Of a DNA stretch of 64,000 bases, positions 17,341-26,822 are shown in pieces. The stretch is from Devosia naphthalenivorans (GTDB lineage: Bacteria > Pseudomonadota > Alphaproteobacteria > Rhizobiales > Devosiaceae). The translations under genes were made by a program, and so were the position numbers. Numbering within the stretch: position 1 is the first letter of the stretch; each line of letters begins with the position of its first letter. The stretch spans positions 62,001 through 126,000 of the forward strand of contig NZ_PYVW01000011.1 in the NCBI RefSeq assembly GCF_003056355.1, in the 5' to 3' direction. A model generated the notes under the pieces. It was given only the letters and a program-made list of their open reading frames with translations, did not search any database and was not told the origin of the DNA.

Positions 17341-19047
17341 CTATTCGGCAGCGACGGCCCAGCTAGTGTCGTCATCGACTCCAATAGCGCCATGGTCAGC
17401 GGCATCGCGGGTGGTTTTGTCCGGCTGGATATCGGCAACGCCGGGCCCATCGTCCTCGGCTTCGGTCGGCTCGTACTTGGCGAGCCAGGTGCTCAGCATT
17501 GCCGGATCCGGCGCAAAACGCGCGGCCGAGTGCACGAAGCGCCCCTCCCTGAAATGCTCCACCAGGGCTGTGCGCGTGTCCTTGACCTTTTGCCGCGGCA
17601 GGACGGCAGCGTCCGTGCAGGCGGCTTCGAGCGCTGGGCGCGATAGACAGGACAGGAATTCCTCCGTCCCCATGTTCGGCAGGTGGCCGTCTGCGGCGAT
17701 GACGTCCCCGGCGACCCGGGCAACAATGCCGCTGGCCGAACGGTTCTCACGGCACGACAAGACATCGACCAGTACTGACCTGGCAGCAATGCGCAGCGTG
17801 TCCATATCAAAGTCGAGTTTGCCCTGCTGATCGAACAGCAACGCCGCATGTTGCCCCAGGCTCGCGGCCCCATAATACGAGATATCGCGGGCGCCGGACG
17901 CCACGCTGACATTCTGTCCGGCAAAGGCCAGAACCAGCAACGCCATCAGCGTATCGTCCTCGATCGGCGCGTGGGACAGCGCCTCATGCAACGCGTCGGT
18001 GCGCAGGTCACCGATCATTTCGCCGCCCTTGCGCGTCACGTCCGGGCGCGGTTTGGTGGTGACGATGGGATCCTCACCATCGCTATCAACTGCGCCGGCA
18101 GCCCCCTTCGGCTTCTTGGCCGCCGGTAGCCGATAGGCCTGCGCCTGCACCCGGCCCTCGCGGTCAAGATACAGGGCGGTGTGGTCGGACTTGCTGGGCT
18201 TGCCATAGACGCGTTCAGCCTTGGGCGGCAGCTTGACCTCGCCATAGCTGCCGACCTCAGCAATGACCCCGCGCCTGGGCAGATTGTTGGTCATCCACTC
18301 CTGCTGCGCACCGAGAAAGGCCTCAACATCGGTGGTGTAGCGGCCGTCCTCGTCGGCCGGCGCGAACAGGTCCTCGACCCAGGCGATGCCGTAGGCCTGA
18401 GCCAGCTCGTCACCAAAGCTGGCATGCTTGGCATGCATGCGGGTCTTGGTTAGGCCCTGCGCCACACTCCACCAAGTCACCTGTCGATCATTCTTGGATG
18501 GCTTGTGCTTCTTCCAGACCTCTTTCTGCTCATCGAGCGGGGCCGACGCGATGGTGCGCAGCTGGCGCTCATCGGGCATATCACCTGTGGCCATGTGGTC
18601 GAGCATGACGGGCAGGACGTTGGCCAACAGGCGCAACTTCTTGATCTGGCGGACTGGCAACCCCAAAGCGCTGGCGATGGCCTCCTCGGTCCAACCGAGC
18701 GCTATGAGCCGGTCAATGGCGCGCCACTGATCGACGGGGTTGAGGTGCTCGTGGGCGAGCGTTTCTGCCAGCGACCGCATGGCGCCACCGTCCTTGGCCC
18801 GTTCGATCACCAAAACGGCGATCTCTTCGAGACCCGCGGCGATCGCCTGCTTCACCCGGCGATGCCCTGCATCGATAACGAAGCCGTTGCCGCCATCGGC
18901 TTCGAGAGCGACCACAGGCGGTTGCACAATGCCAACGGCCTTGATCGTGGCCAGCAGCAAGGCGTCAGCTTGCGGGCTGGAATTGCTGCGCCGGGCTTTG
19001 TCAGGATTGTCCTTGAGCGCGCGCGGATCGATAAACTTGAGTTCCAT
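17341..19047 (-). CDS. ParB/Srx-fold protein (plasmid ParB-like)
   Basis: This protein has 568 residues. The N-terminal ParB/sulfiredoxin domain shows FIDPRALKDNPDKARR, then LLLATIKAVGIVQPPVV and the box VIDAGHRRVKQAIAAGL. A helix-turn-helix-like stretch follows (LGWTEEAIASALGLPVRQIK). The rest (about residues 190-568) is specific to a plasmid family. No parA lies beside it, so it is more likely a stand-alone ParB-like regulator or nuclease than a partition protein. The ATG at 19047 begins MELKFIDPRAL. It heads a leftward series with three overlapping small genes. Confidence 0.8.
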   Translation of the reverse strand: MELKFIDPRALKDNPDKARRSNSSPQADALLLATIKAVGIVQPPVVALEADGGNGFVIDAGHRRVKQAIAAGLEEIAVLVIERAKDGGAMRSLAETLAHEHLNPVDQWRAIDRLIALGWTEEAIASALGLPVRQIKKLRLLANVLPVMLDHMATGDMPDERQLRTIASAPLDEQKEVWKKHKPSKNDRQVTWWSVAQGLTKTRMHAKHASFGDELAQAYGIAWVEDLFAPADEDGRYTTDVEAFLGAQQEWMTNNLPRRGVIAEVGSYGEVKLPPKAERVYGKPSKSDHTALYLDREGRVQAQAYRLPAAKKPKGAAGAVDSDGEDPIVTTKPRPDVTRKGGEMIGDLRTDALHEALSHAPIEDDTLMALLVLAFAGQNVSVASGARDISYYGAASLGQHAALLFDQQGKLDFDMDTLRIAARSVLVDVLSCRENRSASGIVARVAGDVIAADGHLPNMGTEEFLSCLSRPALEAACTDAAVLPRQKVKDTRTALVEHFREGRFVHSAARFAPDPAMLSTWLAKYEPTEAEDDGPGVADIQPDKTTRDAADHGAIGVDDDTSWAVAAE

Positions 19048-19329
19048 GGGGATGCTCCATTTCGGGTTGCGGACACCACCTATCGCGGGTCCTTTTCCGT
19101 CTTCCTTTCGAAGACCTCCCCCAGCCCGCTGAGCGGGCGGGCCGGTGCAACTGCTTGGCGAGTATCCCTGCCCGGCAGGCCTAGCGGGGCTTTCAGCCCT
19201 GCGCGGGACGACGCGGCCGGGATCGCGAGACGGACGGTTGAGCGTCAGCGTCGCCGGCTCGACCGATCAGCGAGCCGGTTCCTATGTTTTGTTTTGTCCC
19301 TCCCCTTCGTAGCCCTCTCCTCTTGAACC

Positions 19330-19346
19330 GCCACCATTAAGGTGGC
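19330..19346 (+). promoter_or_regulatory. Inverted repeat upstream of mqsRA, candidate operator
   Basis: GCCACC-ATTAA-GGTGGC is a perfect inverted repeat ending 10 nt before the mqsR ATG. E. coli MqsA binds an AACCT/AGGTT dyad at its own promoter, and the ACC/GGT cores here resemble that, so autoregulation by the antitoxin is plausible. Confidence 0.5.
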
Positions 19347-19356
19347 ATATGGAGAC

Positions 19357-19662
19357 ATGGAGAAGAAGCGTCCAACCTACGATCTCGAGGCCATAAAATT
19401 GGCGCTCGGGGCGGCCGAAACACTGGCGATGACCTCATCGGCACTGCGTGACGCACTCGCATTGGGTTTCGATCGGAATGGGGTGGCCGAGACGATCGAA
19501 GCGGTAGAAAGACACATGTTCGTCAAGTCGATGACGACCTTTGCCGACCACCGAGTCTGGCAGGACGTCTACTATGTTCCGGCTCGTGGCCTGGTGCTCT
19601 ACGTGAAATTCCAAGCGGACGTCATCACAGAGTTTGTGGGGATGTCGTTCAAGGAGAAATGA
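19357..19662 (+). CDS. mqsR: MqsR-type ribonuclease toxin
   Basis: This 101-residue protein matches MqsR across its length: MEKKRPTYDLEAIKLALG, a KSMTTFADHRVWQDVYYVP core and a C-terminal LYVKFQADVITEFVGMSFKE. MqsR is a RelE-like mRNA interferase that cuts at GCU/GCA sites in E. coli. The ATG at 19357 gives the family N-terminus; a GTG 15 nt upstream is possible. The toxin-first order and 4-nt overlap with the antitoxin are characteristic of mqsRA. Confidence 0.88.
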   Translation: MEKKRPTYDLEAIKLALGAAETLAMTSSALRDALALGFDRNGVAETIEAVERHMFVKSMTTFADHRVWQDVYYVPARGLVLYVKFQADVITEFVGMSFKEK

Positions 19663-20102
19663 CAATGGCGGCATTGAGGAAAGAACTACCCGAGACGATG
19701 ACCTCACCGGAAACCGGTGAGACGCTGTACCGGGATGTACGCGCATTCACCGTCACCTTTAAGGGTAAGAGCGCCACGGTCGAACTCCCCGGATACTACC
19801 CAACAGGTAGCAATGACGGCATCCATGTTGGCGACGATATGGCCGTTACCGATGCTGCGCTCAGGGCGCTCAAGGAAGAGATCGAAGGCATTCCCACGCC
19901 GGACACCATCCGGCGGGTCCGCAAAAAGCTAAAGCTCTCGCAGCGTGAGGCAGGAGGCCTGTTGAAAGTCGGCGAGAACGCTTTCGACAAATACGAGCGC
20001 GGGCTGATCGAACCGAGCGGCCCAACAAGCCAATTGCTACGCCTGCTTGACCAGCACCCCGAGCTGGTCAAAGACTTGCGCATGACGCGCAAGATGGCGT
20101 GA
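19659..20102 (+). CDS. mqsA: MqsA-type antitoxin lacking zinc-binding cysteines
   Basis: The protein has 147 residues. The C-terminal helix-turn-helix domain is clear (RRVRKKLKLSQREAGGLLKV, then NAFDKYERGLIEPSGPTSQL) and includes the LLRLLDQHPELVKDLR end typical of MqsA. The N-terminal half aligns in layout with the MqsA zinc domain, but SPETGE stands where CPxC would be, GYYPTGSNDG stands where the second Cys pair would be, and the whole protein has no cysteine. It therefore cannot bind zinc as E. coli MqsA does. It overlaps mqsR by 4 nt. Confidence 0.85.
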   Translation: MTMAALRKELPETMTSPETGETLYRDVRAFTVTFKGKSATVELPGYYPTGSNDGIHVGDDMAVTDAALRALKEEIEGIPTPDTIRRVRKKLKLSQREAGGLLKVGENAFDKYERGLIEPSGPTSQLLRLLDQHPELVKDLRMTRKMA

Positions 20103-20105
20103 CCC

Positions 20106-20134
20106 GCGGCCGAGACCGCATTGGTCTCAGCCGC
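20106..20134 (+). terminator. Hairpin after mqsA
   Basis: GCGGC and GCCGC form the outer stem and GAGACC/GGTCTC the inner stem around a GCATT loop, starting 4 nt past the mqsA stop. No T-run follows, so it is a candidate terminator only. Confidence 0.5.
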
Positions 20135-20156
20135 GCTATGGGGGAGGCTGGCTCGT

Positions 20157-20384
20157 ATGAGCAAGACACCTAAGCCGGCTCCGACTTTTGCATCGGAGGC
20201 CGAGGAGCGCGCTTTCTGGGAGGCCAACGACTCCAGCAAACATGTCGACTGGAGCCAGGCGGAGCGCACCCACCTGCCCAATCTCAAGCCGTCCTCGACC
20301 GCGATCTCGTTGCGGCTGCCCAATGGCCTGCTCGAACGGATCAAGACTTGGCTCGCCGAGAAAATCGACGCCTCTCGACATTGA
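20157..20384 (+). pseudogene. BrnA-like antitoxin with an internal deletion
   Basis: The N-terminal half reads as a BrnA/CopG antitoxin (SEAEERAFWEANDSSKHVDW, then ISLRLPNGLLERIK). The next residues jump straight to TWLAEKIDASRH. In intact family members about 20 residues (the second helix, typically KRDVPYQSLIK-like) separate these parts. The DNA at the junction is ATCAAGACT, and intact relatives would have an IleLys pair at both edges, so deletion between short direct repeats is plausible. No BrnT toxin gene is adjacent. The product, 75 residues, is unlikely to fold as a normal ribbon-helix-helix dimer. Confidence 0.6.
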
Positions 20385-20396
20385 GCGGCACCGGCT

Positions 20397-23300
20397 TCAG
20401 GCCGCAATTGCATCGTCAGGTGTTGTGAGGCCATCGTTGCCGGCGCTGGCGGCAAGCAGGGTTTCGATATCGGCCAGTTCACGGCGCTTATGGTCAAGGT
20501 CGGCGGCAAAGGCGAAGGTTTCGCCGATCCGGGACTTGTATGATGCCAGGCGCGGTCGGGCCTCATCACGCCGGCGTTTATGGCCATCCCGCTCTCCCTC
20601 GAGATCGCCCAACGCATGCTCCAGACGGGCGACAGCGCCAATCGGCGTCGTGGTGACCGGAAGTTCGACCTCGTCTTCGTAACCCGATCGCAACAGCATG
20701 GTGGCGTAGCGATAGCCGTCGCGCCCGAAGCGTTCGCCGGAATACTCGAGGTCGAACCCGCCGACCGAGCCGATCACCCTGCCGCCTTCCTGCTGGAGTT
20801 GCACCAGGGTAAGAATTTCCTTCATCAACGCACGGCCGGCAAGCTTGCGCTCGACAAACGCTGTGCCGATGACGTTCATGGCAAAAGCATCACCGGCCGT
20901 AGGCACCAGCCTTTCGATGTCCTGTCCGATTTCCCCAATCCGCCGCGTCGCCTGTACGATATCGCGTTCGGCATCGCGGATCTGGCGCCGAATGGCATGC
21001 TGGTCATCGAGATGCGCGGCGCGCAGCCGTTCCAGTCGGGCGATATCGGCTTCCAGACCTGCCTTCTGCATCAATCGCGGGTCGCCCGAGGCAATGGCCT
21101 TTGCCATGGCGAACTGGTTCGCCTGCCCTTCCCCCATATCCTCCAACCGGCGGACGGAGGTATCGCCGGACAGTGCCGCGGCGATGAACCGGGCCTTGCG
21201 CTCGTTGTTCTGCCACATCTGCGCGTCCATTGAGCCCTCCGTGGCATAAGCATAGATATCGACGACCTCATGCTGATTGCCCTGCCGTTGGATGCGGCCT
21301 TCACGCTGCTCGATCTGCGATGGCAACCAGGGCACGTCGAGATGATGCAGGGCCTTGAGGCGCAGCTGGGCATTGACTCCAGTGCCCATGGTTTCCGACG
21401 ACCCGATCAGGAAGCGGACCTTGCCAGCCCTGACATCGCCGAACAGGCGCTGCTTGGCCTCGGACTTTTTGAAGTCCTGCATGAAGGCAATTTCTTCCGC
21501 GGGGACACCGCGGCGGACCAGTTCATTCCTGATCCAGCGATAGGCCGAGAACCCACGGCTCTTCTCGACATTGATCGTGCCAAGATCGGAGAAGATCATT
21601 TGCGCCGCGCCGGGCAGTTCGAACGGCTTGCCATCAGCGCGGCGATAACGGTTGTCCATGGTCTCCTGCCAGATGCGATGGGCGTTGGCGACGAGATCAT
21701 TGAGCTTGTTCGCCGGCTCATCGTCATGGTCAACATCAACCAGGCGCAGGTCGATCGCGGCATGGCGGCCATCGGTGATGACCGAGAGCAGGATGTCGTC
21801 CCCCGGCTCGGGCGGACCCTCGCGCTGTTCGATGGCTTTGATACGGGCATCGAGCATCATCTGGTAGCGTTTGAAGGCAGCGGATGGTTTTGAGGTTCTG
21901 ATCTGGCGGGCACCAGTAGCCAGCGAAGGGATCTTGACATAGGTCCGCAAATCCTCGGGCAGCACCACGTCCGCAAAAGAGCGGAACATGGCGATCAGCT
22001 CAGGGACGTTGACGAAGGTGGCGAAGCGCGTCACCGGCTTGTATTTGCCGGAAGGCTGCAGCTCGAGTTCGGTTGTGACATCGCCAAAGGTGCTGGCCCA
22101 GGCGTCAAACTCGTGCAGACCACGCTGCGCCAGCGCCTCATAGCCAAGATAGCGCTGTACCGAGAACATTTCGCCCAGCGTGTTGGTGATCGGGGTGCCC
22201 GACGCCAGCACCAGGGCCCGGCCGGGATTTTTGGTCTCGACGAAGCGGGATTTGACATAAAGGTCCCAGGCGCGCTGTGAGCCGTTCGGATCAACGCCCT
22301 TAAGGGTGCTCATATTGGTGGCGAAGCTGAGCTTGCGGAATTCCTGCGCTTCATCGACGATGATCTGGTCGATGCCGAGCTCTGAGATTGTGAGGAGGTC
22401 ATCCTTGCGAGTCGCCAGCGCCTCAAGCCGCTCCTTGAGCCCTTCTTTCAGGCGTTCCAGCCGCTTACGCGACACCCGGTCATCGCTTTCGACCTTGGTC
22501 ATCAGCGCTTCGTAGAGCTCCAGCTCGTCCTGGACCATCTGTTGCTCGAAGGCCGACGGCACAGCGATGAACCTGAAAGCCGAATGGGTGATGATGATCG
22601 CCTCCCAATTGGCCGTCGCGGCGCGGCTGAGGAAGCGGTGTCGCTTGTCCTTGGTAAAATTGGTCTCGTCGGCCACCAGAATCCTGGCCATCGGATAGAG
22701 TGCCAAAAACTCGCGCGCCGCCTGCGCCAGACAGTGCCCCGGCACCACCAGCATGGCCTTGGCGATCAACCCGAGACGCTTCTGCTCCATGACCGCCGCC
22801 GTCATGGTCATGGTTTTGCCGGCGCCTACGGCATGGGCAAGGTAGGTCGAGCCGGCCGAGATGATACGCCAGATACCGCGCTTCTGGTGCCCATACAGCG
22901 AAAAGGCGCCTGAGGCGCCCGGCAGTTGCAGATGATCGCCGTTGAATATTCGCGGGGCGATATTGTTGAAGCGGTCATTATAGAGCCGCGCCAGCCGGTC
23001 GGTACGATCGGGATCGGACCAGATCCAGCTCTGGAACGCCGTCTTGATCCTGGTGAGCTTCTCCTTGGCCGCTTCGGTATCGACGACATTGAGCACGCGC
23101 TTTTCGCTATCGCCCTCCTTGATGATGTCGAAAATCTGCGGCACGCGACTGTTCAGGGCATCTGCGATCAGCTCGCCGGCGTGGCGACGCTCGGTGCCCC
23201 ATTCCGAGGTGCCGGCCGCCATCCAGCCCAGTTTCCTTGCCTCGACGGTCCAGGATGCCAGCTCCGGCATGTGGTGGATCTTGATTTCGGCACCCATCGT

Positions 23301-25496
23301 CTGCTGGACGAAGGCAACGACATCAGCGGCGGGGATCCACGGCGCGCCGAGGCGAGCGGTGATATCGGACGGGCGCAGGTCAGCGGGCTGCACCGCGACC
23401 AGCGCTCGGACATTGCGTTCGAAGTCGGGATCAAGGGCCGCCGCCGCTTCGGCAACCACCAGCTTGGAGCGTACGGCGCCGGAGAGATAGGCATCAGCGG
23501 TCTGCCATGATCCATCCGCGGGATCGCGGAAGATGGTGTCGCCCAGTTCGGCAATTACTGCATCGACGTCCCGATGCAGCAACTCGGCAATGTGATCGAC
23601 ATCAACGTGGCCGCGTTCGTTCAGCACCACAGCCAGCGCATCGGCGGGCGAGGTGATATCTGGCGCCGCGGGCGGCGCGATAACCCGTTCGGTGAAGATC
23701 GGCCCCGGCCGCGCGGTATTGGTTTCGAGGTCATAATCCTCAATGGAAGCAACCAGCCAGCAATCGGGATCATCGAGAAACGGCTGCAGGTTCGGCCGGC
23801 GATGGGTTTCGCGCACCTCTCCGGTGGCCTCGTCTTCGCTGGTGGCAACCGTGGTGAAGTTGATCGGACCGAACTCGCGCACGAAACTGGACCAGGCGAT
23901 GCGCAGCTTGACCTGGGCCGGCTTCCACGGACGGTCCTGCTCCTGCGCCTTGAGTACCTCCCGCACCGCGTCCCGGATCGGGATCAGCTTGCGGATGATG
24001 CTTGTGTGTTTCTCCGGCACGCCATCGGACCCCCTGCCCTTCCGGACGGTGATGGTCACGGCCTGCCCCTCGATCCTTTGCATCAGCGCGGTATTCTGGC
24101 CAACGAAGTAACTGCCTTCCCGGGTGGCGATATCTGGAGCACCATCGGCCATCCCGCGCGCCGCCTCGGTGGCGTCGACCGTGATGATTTCGGGTTCTCC
24201 GTCATAAATTGCGGCCGGAAGAGCCTGTATGGCCTTGGCTAGGGCCGCGTCGAAATCGACGCCGGTGTGCGGCAGGCAGGTATAGGCGTCGCCAAATGGC
24301 CCTGACGTCAGGGCGTGGGTGCCCAGCACCAGATCGGGACGGGTGGCGAACCAGCGATTGACGCGGATGGCACTGTCCTCCGTCGTGGCGGGGTGAATTT
24401 CGGCAAGGTCGAGCCAGTCGGCATTGCCTTGAGCCTCACCGTCCCGGCGCTTGCGGAAAAACAAGATGTCCACCACCACGTCGGTGCCGGCATCGGCCCG
24501 AAAACTGCCCTCGGGGAGGCGGATCGCCACGATCAAATCGGCCATTGACGCGATATGCGCGCGGGCCCGCGCATCGGCCTTGTCCAATGTGCCGCTGGAG
24601 GTGACGAAGGCAGCGAGGCCCCCAGGCTTGAGCCGGTCGATGGCCTTGACGATGAAGTAGTCATGCAACCGAAACCCATGGGCGCGAAACGCGCGATCGC
24701 TGCGCACGACCCGGTCCGAGAACGGCGGATTACCGATCGCCAGATCGAACTGCGCCGGCAGCTCGGTGCGCGCAAAATCTGCCTTGAGGATATTGGCGCT
24801 GGGATGCAGCAGCTGCGCCATGCGGGCGGTAACGGGATCAATCTCAATCCCGGTGAAGTGCGAGACGTCACGGAATTGCTCGGGCATTAGCGCGGCAAAC
24901 AGCCCGGTGCCGATACCGGGCTCGAGCACACGACCGCCGCGCCAGCCCAGGCGCTGCAATCCGGTCCAGATCGCCCGGATCATATATTCGGGGGTGAAAT
25001 GCGCATATTGGGTGCAGCGCGCCAGCGAGGCGTAGTCACCGGCATCAACAATGGCTTCCAGCTCGGTACCGAGATCGTCCCAGCCGGCGCGGAATTGCCC
25101 TTCACCCGGACGACGGAAGATGCCGTTGGCCAGCTCAGATTCCCCGAACCCGGCAAACCGGATCAGCGCCGCCTGTTCCGCGACAGTCGCTGGACGGTGC
25201 TCGCCGGCGATCCTGGCCGCCAGCCGGATCGCCGCGAGATTGTCGCGGGCGCGGTCGCGCCATGATTTTGCAAGCCCGCGTACGCCGGACAGGCGGTAGT
25301 CCGCGCCACGCGCCATTGGTTGGCGCGGTGCCAGTGCGCGCTCCGCGACGGGAAGCGCCGGTGCAGGCAGAACAGGAGTGCCGTCATCGCCCCCGGCATC
25401 GTCGTCGAGAACCGCCGTGAACGCGGTCACGCCGAGACTGAACGGCTGCGCGGTGCCACCGAAGAGATTGAGAGTGAAGGGGTCGTCATACGCCAT
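20397..25496 (-). CDS. Giant N6-adenine methyltransferase-helicase (DarB-like)
   Basis: This protein of 1699 residues combines an N-terminal class I methyltransferase with a superfamily 2 helicase. SAM motif I (LEPGIGTG) lies at residues 191-198 and the adenine methyltransferase motif NPPF at 256-259. The helicase has Walker A HAVGAGKT near residue 887, a DEAQ box (IIVDEAQEF) near 1047, and a C-terminal QREGRIQRQGN motif VI. Such fusions are regular cargo of alphaproteobacterial conjugative plasmids. The P1 phage relative DarB protects DNA from type I restriction, so an anti-restriction role is inferred. The gene is intact over 5.1 kb. Confidence 0.85.
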   Translation of the reverse strand: MAYDDPFTLNLFGGTAQPFSLGVTAFTAVLDDDAGGDDGTPVLPAPALPVAERALAPRQPMARGADYRLSGVRGLAKSWRDRARDNLAAIRLAARIAGEHRPATVAEQAALIRFAGFGESELANGIFRRPGEGQFRAGWDDLGTELEAIVDAGDYASLARCTQYAHFTPEYMIRAIWTGLQRLGWRGGRVLEPGIGTGLFAALMPEQFRDVSHFTGIEIDPVTARMAQLLHPSANILKADFARTELPAQFDLAIGNPPFSDRVVRSDRAFRAHGFRLHDYFIVKAIDRLKPGGLAAFVTSSGTLDKADARARAHIASMADLIVAIRLPEGSFRADAGTDVVVDILFFRKRRDGEAQGNADWLDLAEIHPATTEDSAIRVNRWFATRPDLVLGTHALTSGPFGDAYTCLPHTGVDFDAALAKAIQALPAAIYDGEPEIITVDATEAARGMADGAPDIATREGSYFVGQNTALMQRIEGQAVTITVRKGRGSDGVPEKHTSIIRKLIPIRDAVREVLKAQEQDRPWKPAQVKLRIAWSSFVREFGPINFTTVATSEDEATGEVRETHRRPNLQPFLDDPDCWLVASIEDYDLETNTARPGPIFTERVIAPPAAPDITSPADALAVVLNERGHVDVDHIAELLHRDVDAVIAELGDTIFRDPADGSWQTADAYLSGAVRSKLVVAEAAAALDPDFERNVRALVAVQPADLRPSDITARLGAPWIPAADVVAFVQQTMGAEIKIHHMPELASWTVEARKLGWMAAGTSEWGTERRHAGELIADALNSRVPQIFDIIKEGDSEKRVLNVVDTEAAKEKLTRIKTAFQSWIWSDPDRTDRLARLYNDRFNNIAPRIFNGDHLQLPGASGAFSLYGHQKRGIWRIISAGSTYLAHAVGAGKTMTMTAAVMEQKRLGLIAKAMLVVPGHCLAQAAREFLALYPMARILVADETNFTKDKRHRFLSRAATANWEAIIITHSAFRFIAVPSAFEQQMVQDELELYEALMTKVESDDRVSRKRLERLKEGLKERLEALATRKDDLLTISELGIDQIIVDEAQEFRKLSFATNMSTLKGVDPNGSQRAWDLYVKSRFVETKNPGRALVLASGTPITNTLGEMFSVQRYLGYEALAQRGLHEFDAWASTFGDVTTELELQPSGKYKPVTRFATFVNVPELIAMFRSFADVVLPEDLRTYVKIPSLATGARQIRTSKPSAAFKRYQMMLDARIKAIEQREGPPEPGDDILLSVITDGRHAAIDLRLVDVDHDDEPANKLNDLVANAHRIWQETMDNRYRRADGKPFELPGAAQMIFSDLGTINVEKSRGFSAYRWIRNELVRRGVPAEEIAFMQDFKKSEAKQRLFGDVRAGKVRFLIGSSETMGTGVNAQLRLKALHHLDVPWLPSQIEQREGRIQRQGNQHEVVDIYAYATEGSMDAQMWQNNERKARFIAAALSGDTSVRRLEDMGEGQANQFAMAKAIASGDPRLMQKAGLEADIARLERLRAAHLDDQHAIRRQIRDAERDIVQATRRIGEIGQDIERLVPTAGDAFAMNVIGTAFVERKLAGRALMKEILTLVQLQQEGGRVIGSVGGFDLEYSGERFGRDGYRYATMLLRSGYEDEVELPVTTTPIGAVARLEHALGDLEGERDGHKRRRDEARPRLASYKSRIGETFAFAADLDHKRRELADIETLLAASAGNDGLTTPDDAIAA

Positions 25497-25630
25497 TGGG
25501 AGATTTCCTTAGGTTTTGGGGCGCGCAGCATCGTCCTGCCGGAACAGTGCCGGCAGGACTGGAATGCGCGGGTGGTGCGGATGGAGATTGAACGGCGCTC
25601 TGCGCGCGGATCAGGCTCGCTAAGGCAGGC

Positions 25631-26032
25631 TCAGCGTCGGATCGCGGTCAGCGTGATGCTGGCCTCGGCCGATCGAACGGTGAGGTGGGTGGCGCCCGCT
25701 GGGCCATTGATGGTGCGCAGGACGCCTTCTGCATCGAGGAACTGGATACCGTCATCTGCCCCAAAATGGCGGCGCTTATAATCCCACCAAGGCTCGCCGG
25801 CCGGGTGGCATTCTTCGGTATAGATGACGAGTGCACCGCGTCCCTCGGCGAGTTTTCCATTCGACATGATGTAGACACCCTGGTCGCCGACCAGCCAGAG
25901 CCCCGGCTGCTCGTCCTTGCCGGCCGCCAACCCATAATGAGGATTGCGGAATCCGGCATTGGCGGCAGCGTCAGCCATGCCACGCTCGATGACCTGGCGA
26001 ACGGCCGGAATGGGAAAGGTGAACATCGCCAT
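25631..26032 (-). CDS. DUF3085 family protein
   Basis: A 133-residue protein beginning MAMFTFPIPAVRQVIERG, with a central PGLWLVGDQGVYIMSNG and the acidic stretch VIYTEECHPAGEPWWDYKRR. The pattern fits DUF3085, a small family found near methyltransferase-helicase genes on rhizobial plasmids. No function is known. It lies 10 bp downstream of the DUF1419 gene and upstream of the methyltransferase-helicase gene on the same strand, so co-transcription is likely. The ATG at 26026 (third residue) is an equally good start. Confidence 0.75.
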   Translation of the reverse strand: MAMFTFPIPAVRQVIERGMADAAANAGFRNPHYGLAAGKDEQPGLWLVGDQGVYIMSNGKLAEGRGALVIYTEECHPAGEPWWDYKRRHFGADDGIQFLDAEGVLRTINGPAGATHLTVRSAEASITLTAIRR

Positions 26033-26041
26033 ACCTCCCCG

Positions 26042-26629
26042 TCAGGCCGCGACCGGCTCGGCCAGGGACGCCAATCGCTGCAGCTGCTGCGGCGATAGAT
26101 CCTCCAGCAGAGTCAGCACGGCCCCTTGTGCACCACCATTGATCAGGATGGTCTTGTCCCGATGCTGCTCCAGCCAGCCCTCTCCGGCATAGCCGCGATA
26201 GTCGGCCGGCGTGGTGCTCCAGATGTGGTCGAGCTGTTCGGCCCGCGTCATTGCCGGCTCGGGCTGGCGTTCCCGCGCGAGGATGATGTCGCGCAGGCGC
26301 TCAGCCGAGCCCTTGGCCAGCATGTCGCAATAGCCGTGGAAATAGCGGATGCGCCTGTTCATCCCGAGGGCCAAGAATACGCTGGTAATCGAGCCGCTCA
26401 TGAACTCGCGCATGGCAAACATCTCGCCACGCATCCACAGCGGCGGCAGGATTTCGAACATATAGTCATACTCAGCTCGACCAATCTCGAACCATTCGCC
26501 GTCATAGAGACGGCCGGTATAGCGCGCCTTGCTCATCGGCGCCTGCGCATGGCGATCGAACAGGTGGAACATCTGTCGGCGCGTTGCGACGCCCTGGAAG
26601 ATCTTGCGGAAGGAAGCGGGGGTGATCAT
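26042..26629 (-). CDS. DUF1419 family protein
   Basis: This 195-residue protein starts MITPASFRKIFQGVATRRQM at an ATG 5 nt from an AGGAG site. The family-like part includes HLFDRHAQAPMSK, GEWFEIGRAEYDYMFEILPP and REFMSGSITSVFLALG. DUF1419 proteins are restricted to plasmids and islands of alphaproteobacteria and have no known function. The order TOPRIM protein, DUF1419, DUF3085, methyltransferase-helicase is a recurring block on such plasmids, as I recall it. The upstream extension in frame is not conserved in character and was excluded. Confidence 0.78.
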   Translation of the reverse strand: MITPASFRKIFQGVATRRQMFHLFDRHAQAPMSKARYTGRLYDGEWFEIGRAEYDYMFEILPPLWMRGEMFAMREFMSGSITSVFLALGMNRRIRYFHGYCDMLAKGSAERLRDIILARERQPEPAMTRAEQLDHIWSTTPADYRGYAGEGWLEQHRDKTILINGGAQGAVLTLLEDLSPQQLQRLASLAEPVAA

Positions 26630-26822
26630 GGCGGCTCCTGTCATCCATTGGCAACAAACGCGGCTCCCTCCTCCCGGTGGGACCATCATTTTTGCCTTCT
26701 CATCACCCCTCCACCACAGCCGCCTCGCCGGTCCGGCGGGTCAAGGGCCGCGCAAGCGGGCGCAGCTTTACCCTTGATGTGCCGGTCGGGTATGCGGCAG
26801 CAGCCCTCCTGCATTTTCATTT

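Noticed and set aside
20580-21233. Plus-strand ORFs across 20.5-25.3 kb
   Set aside because: All lie antisense to the methyltransferase-helicase gene, which is intact and has convincing motifs.
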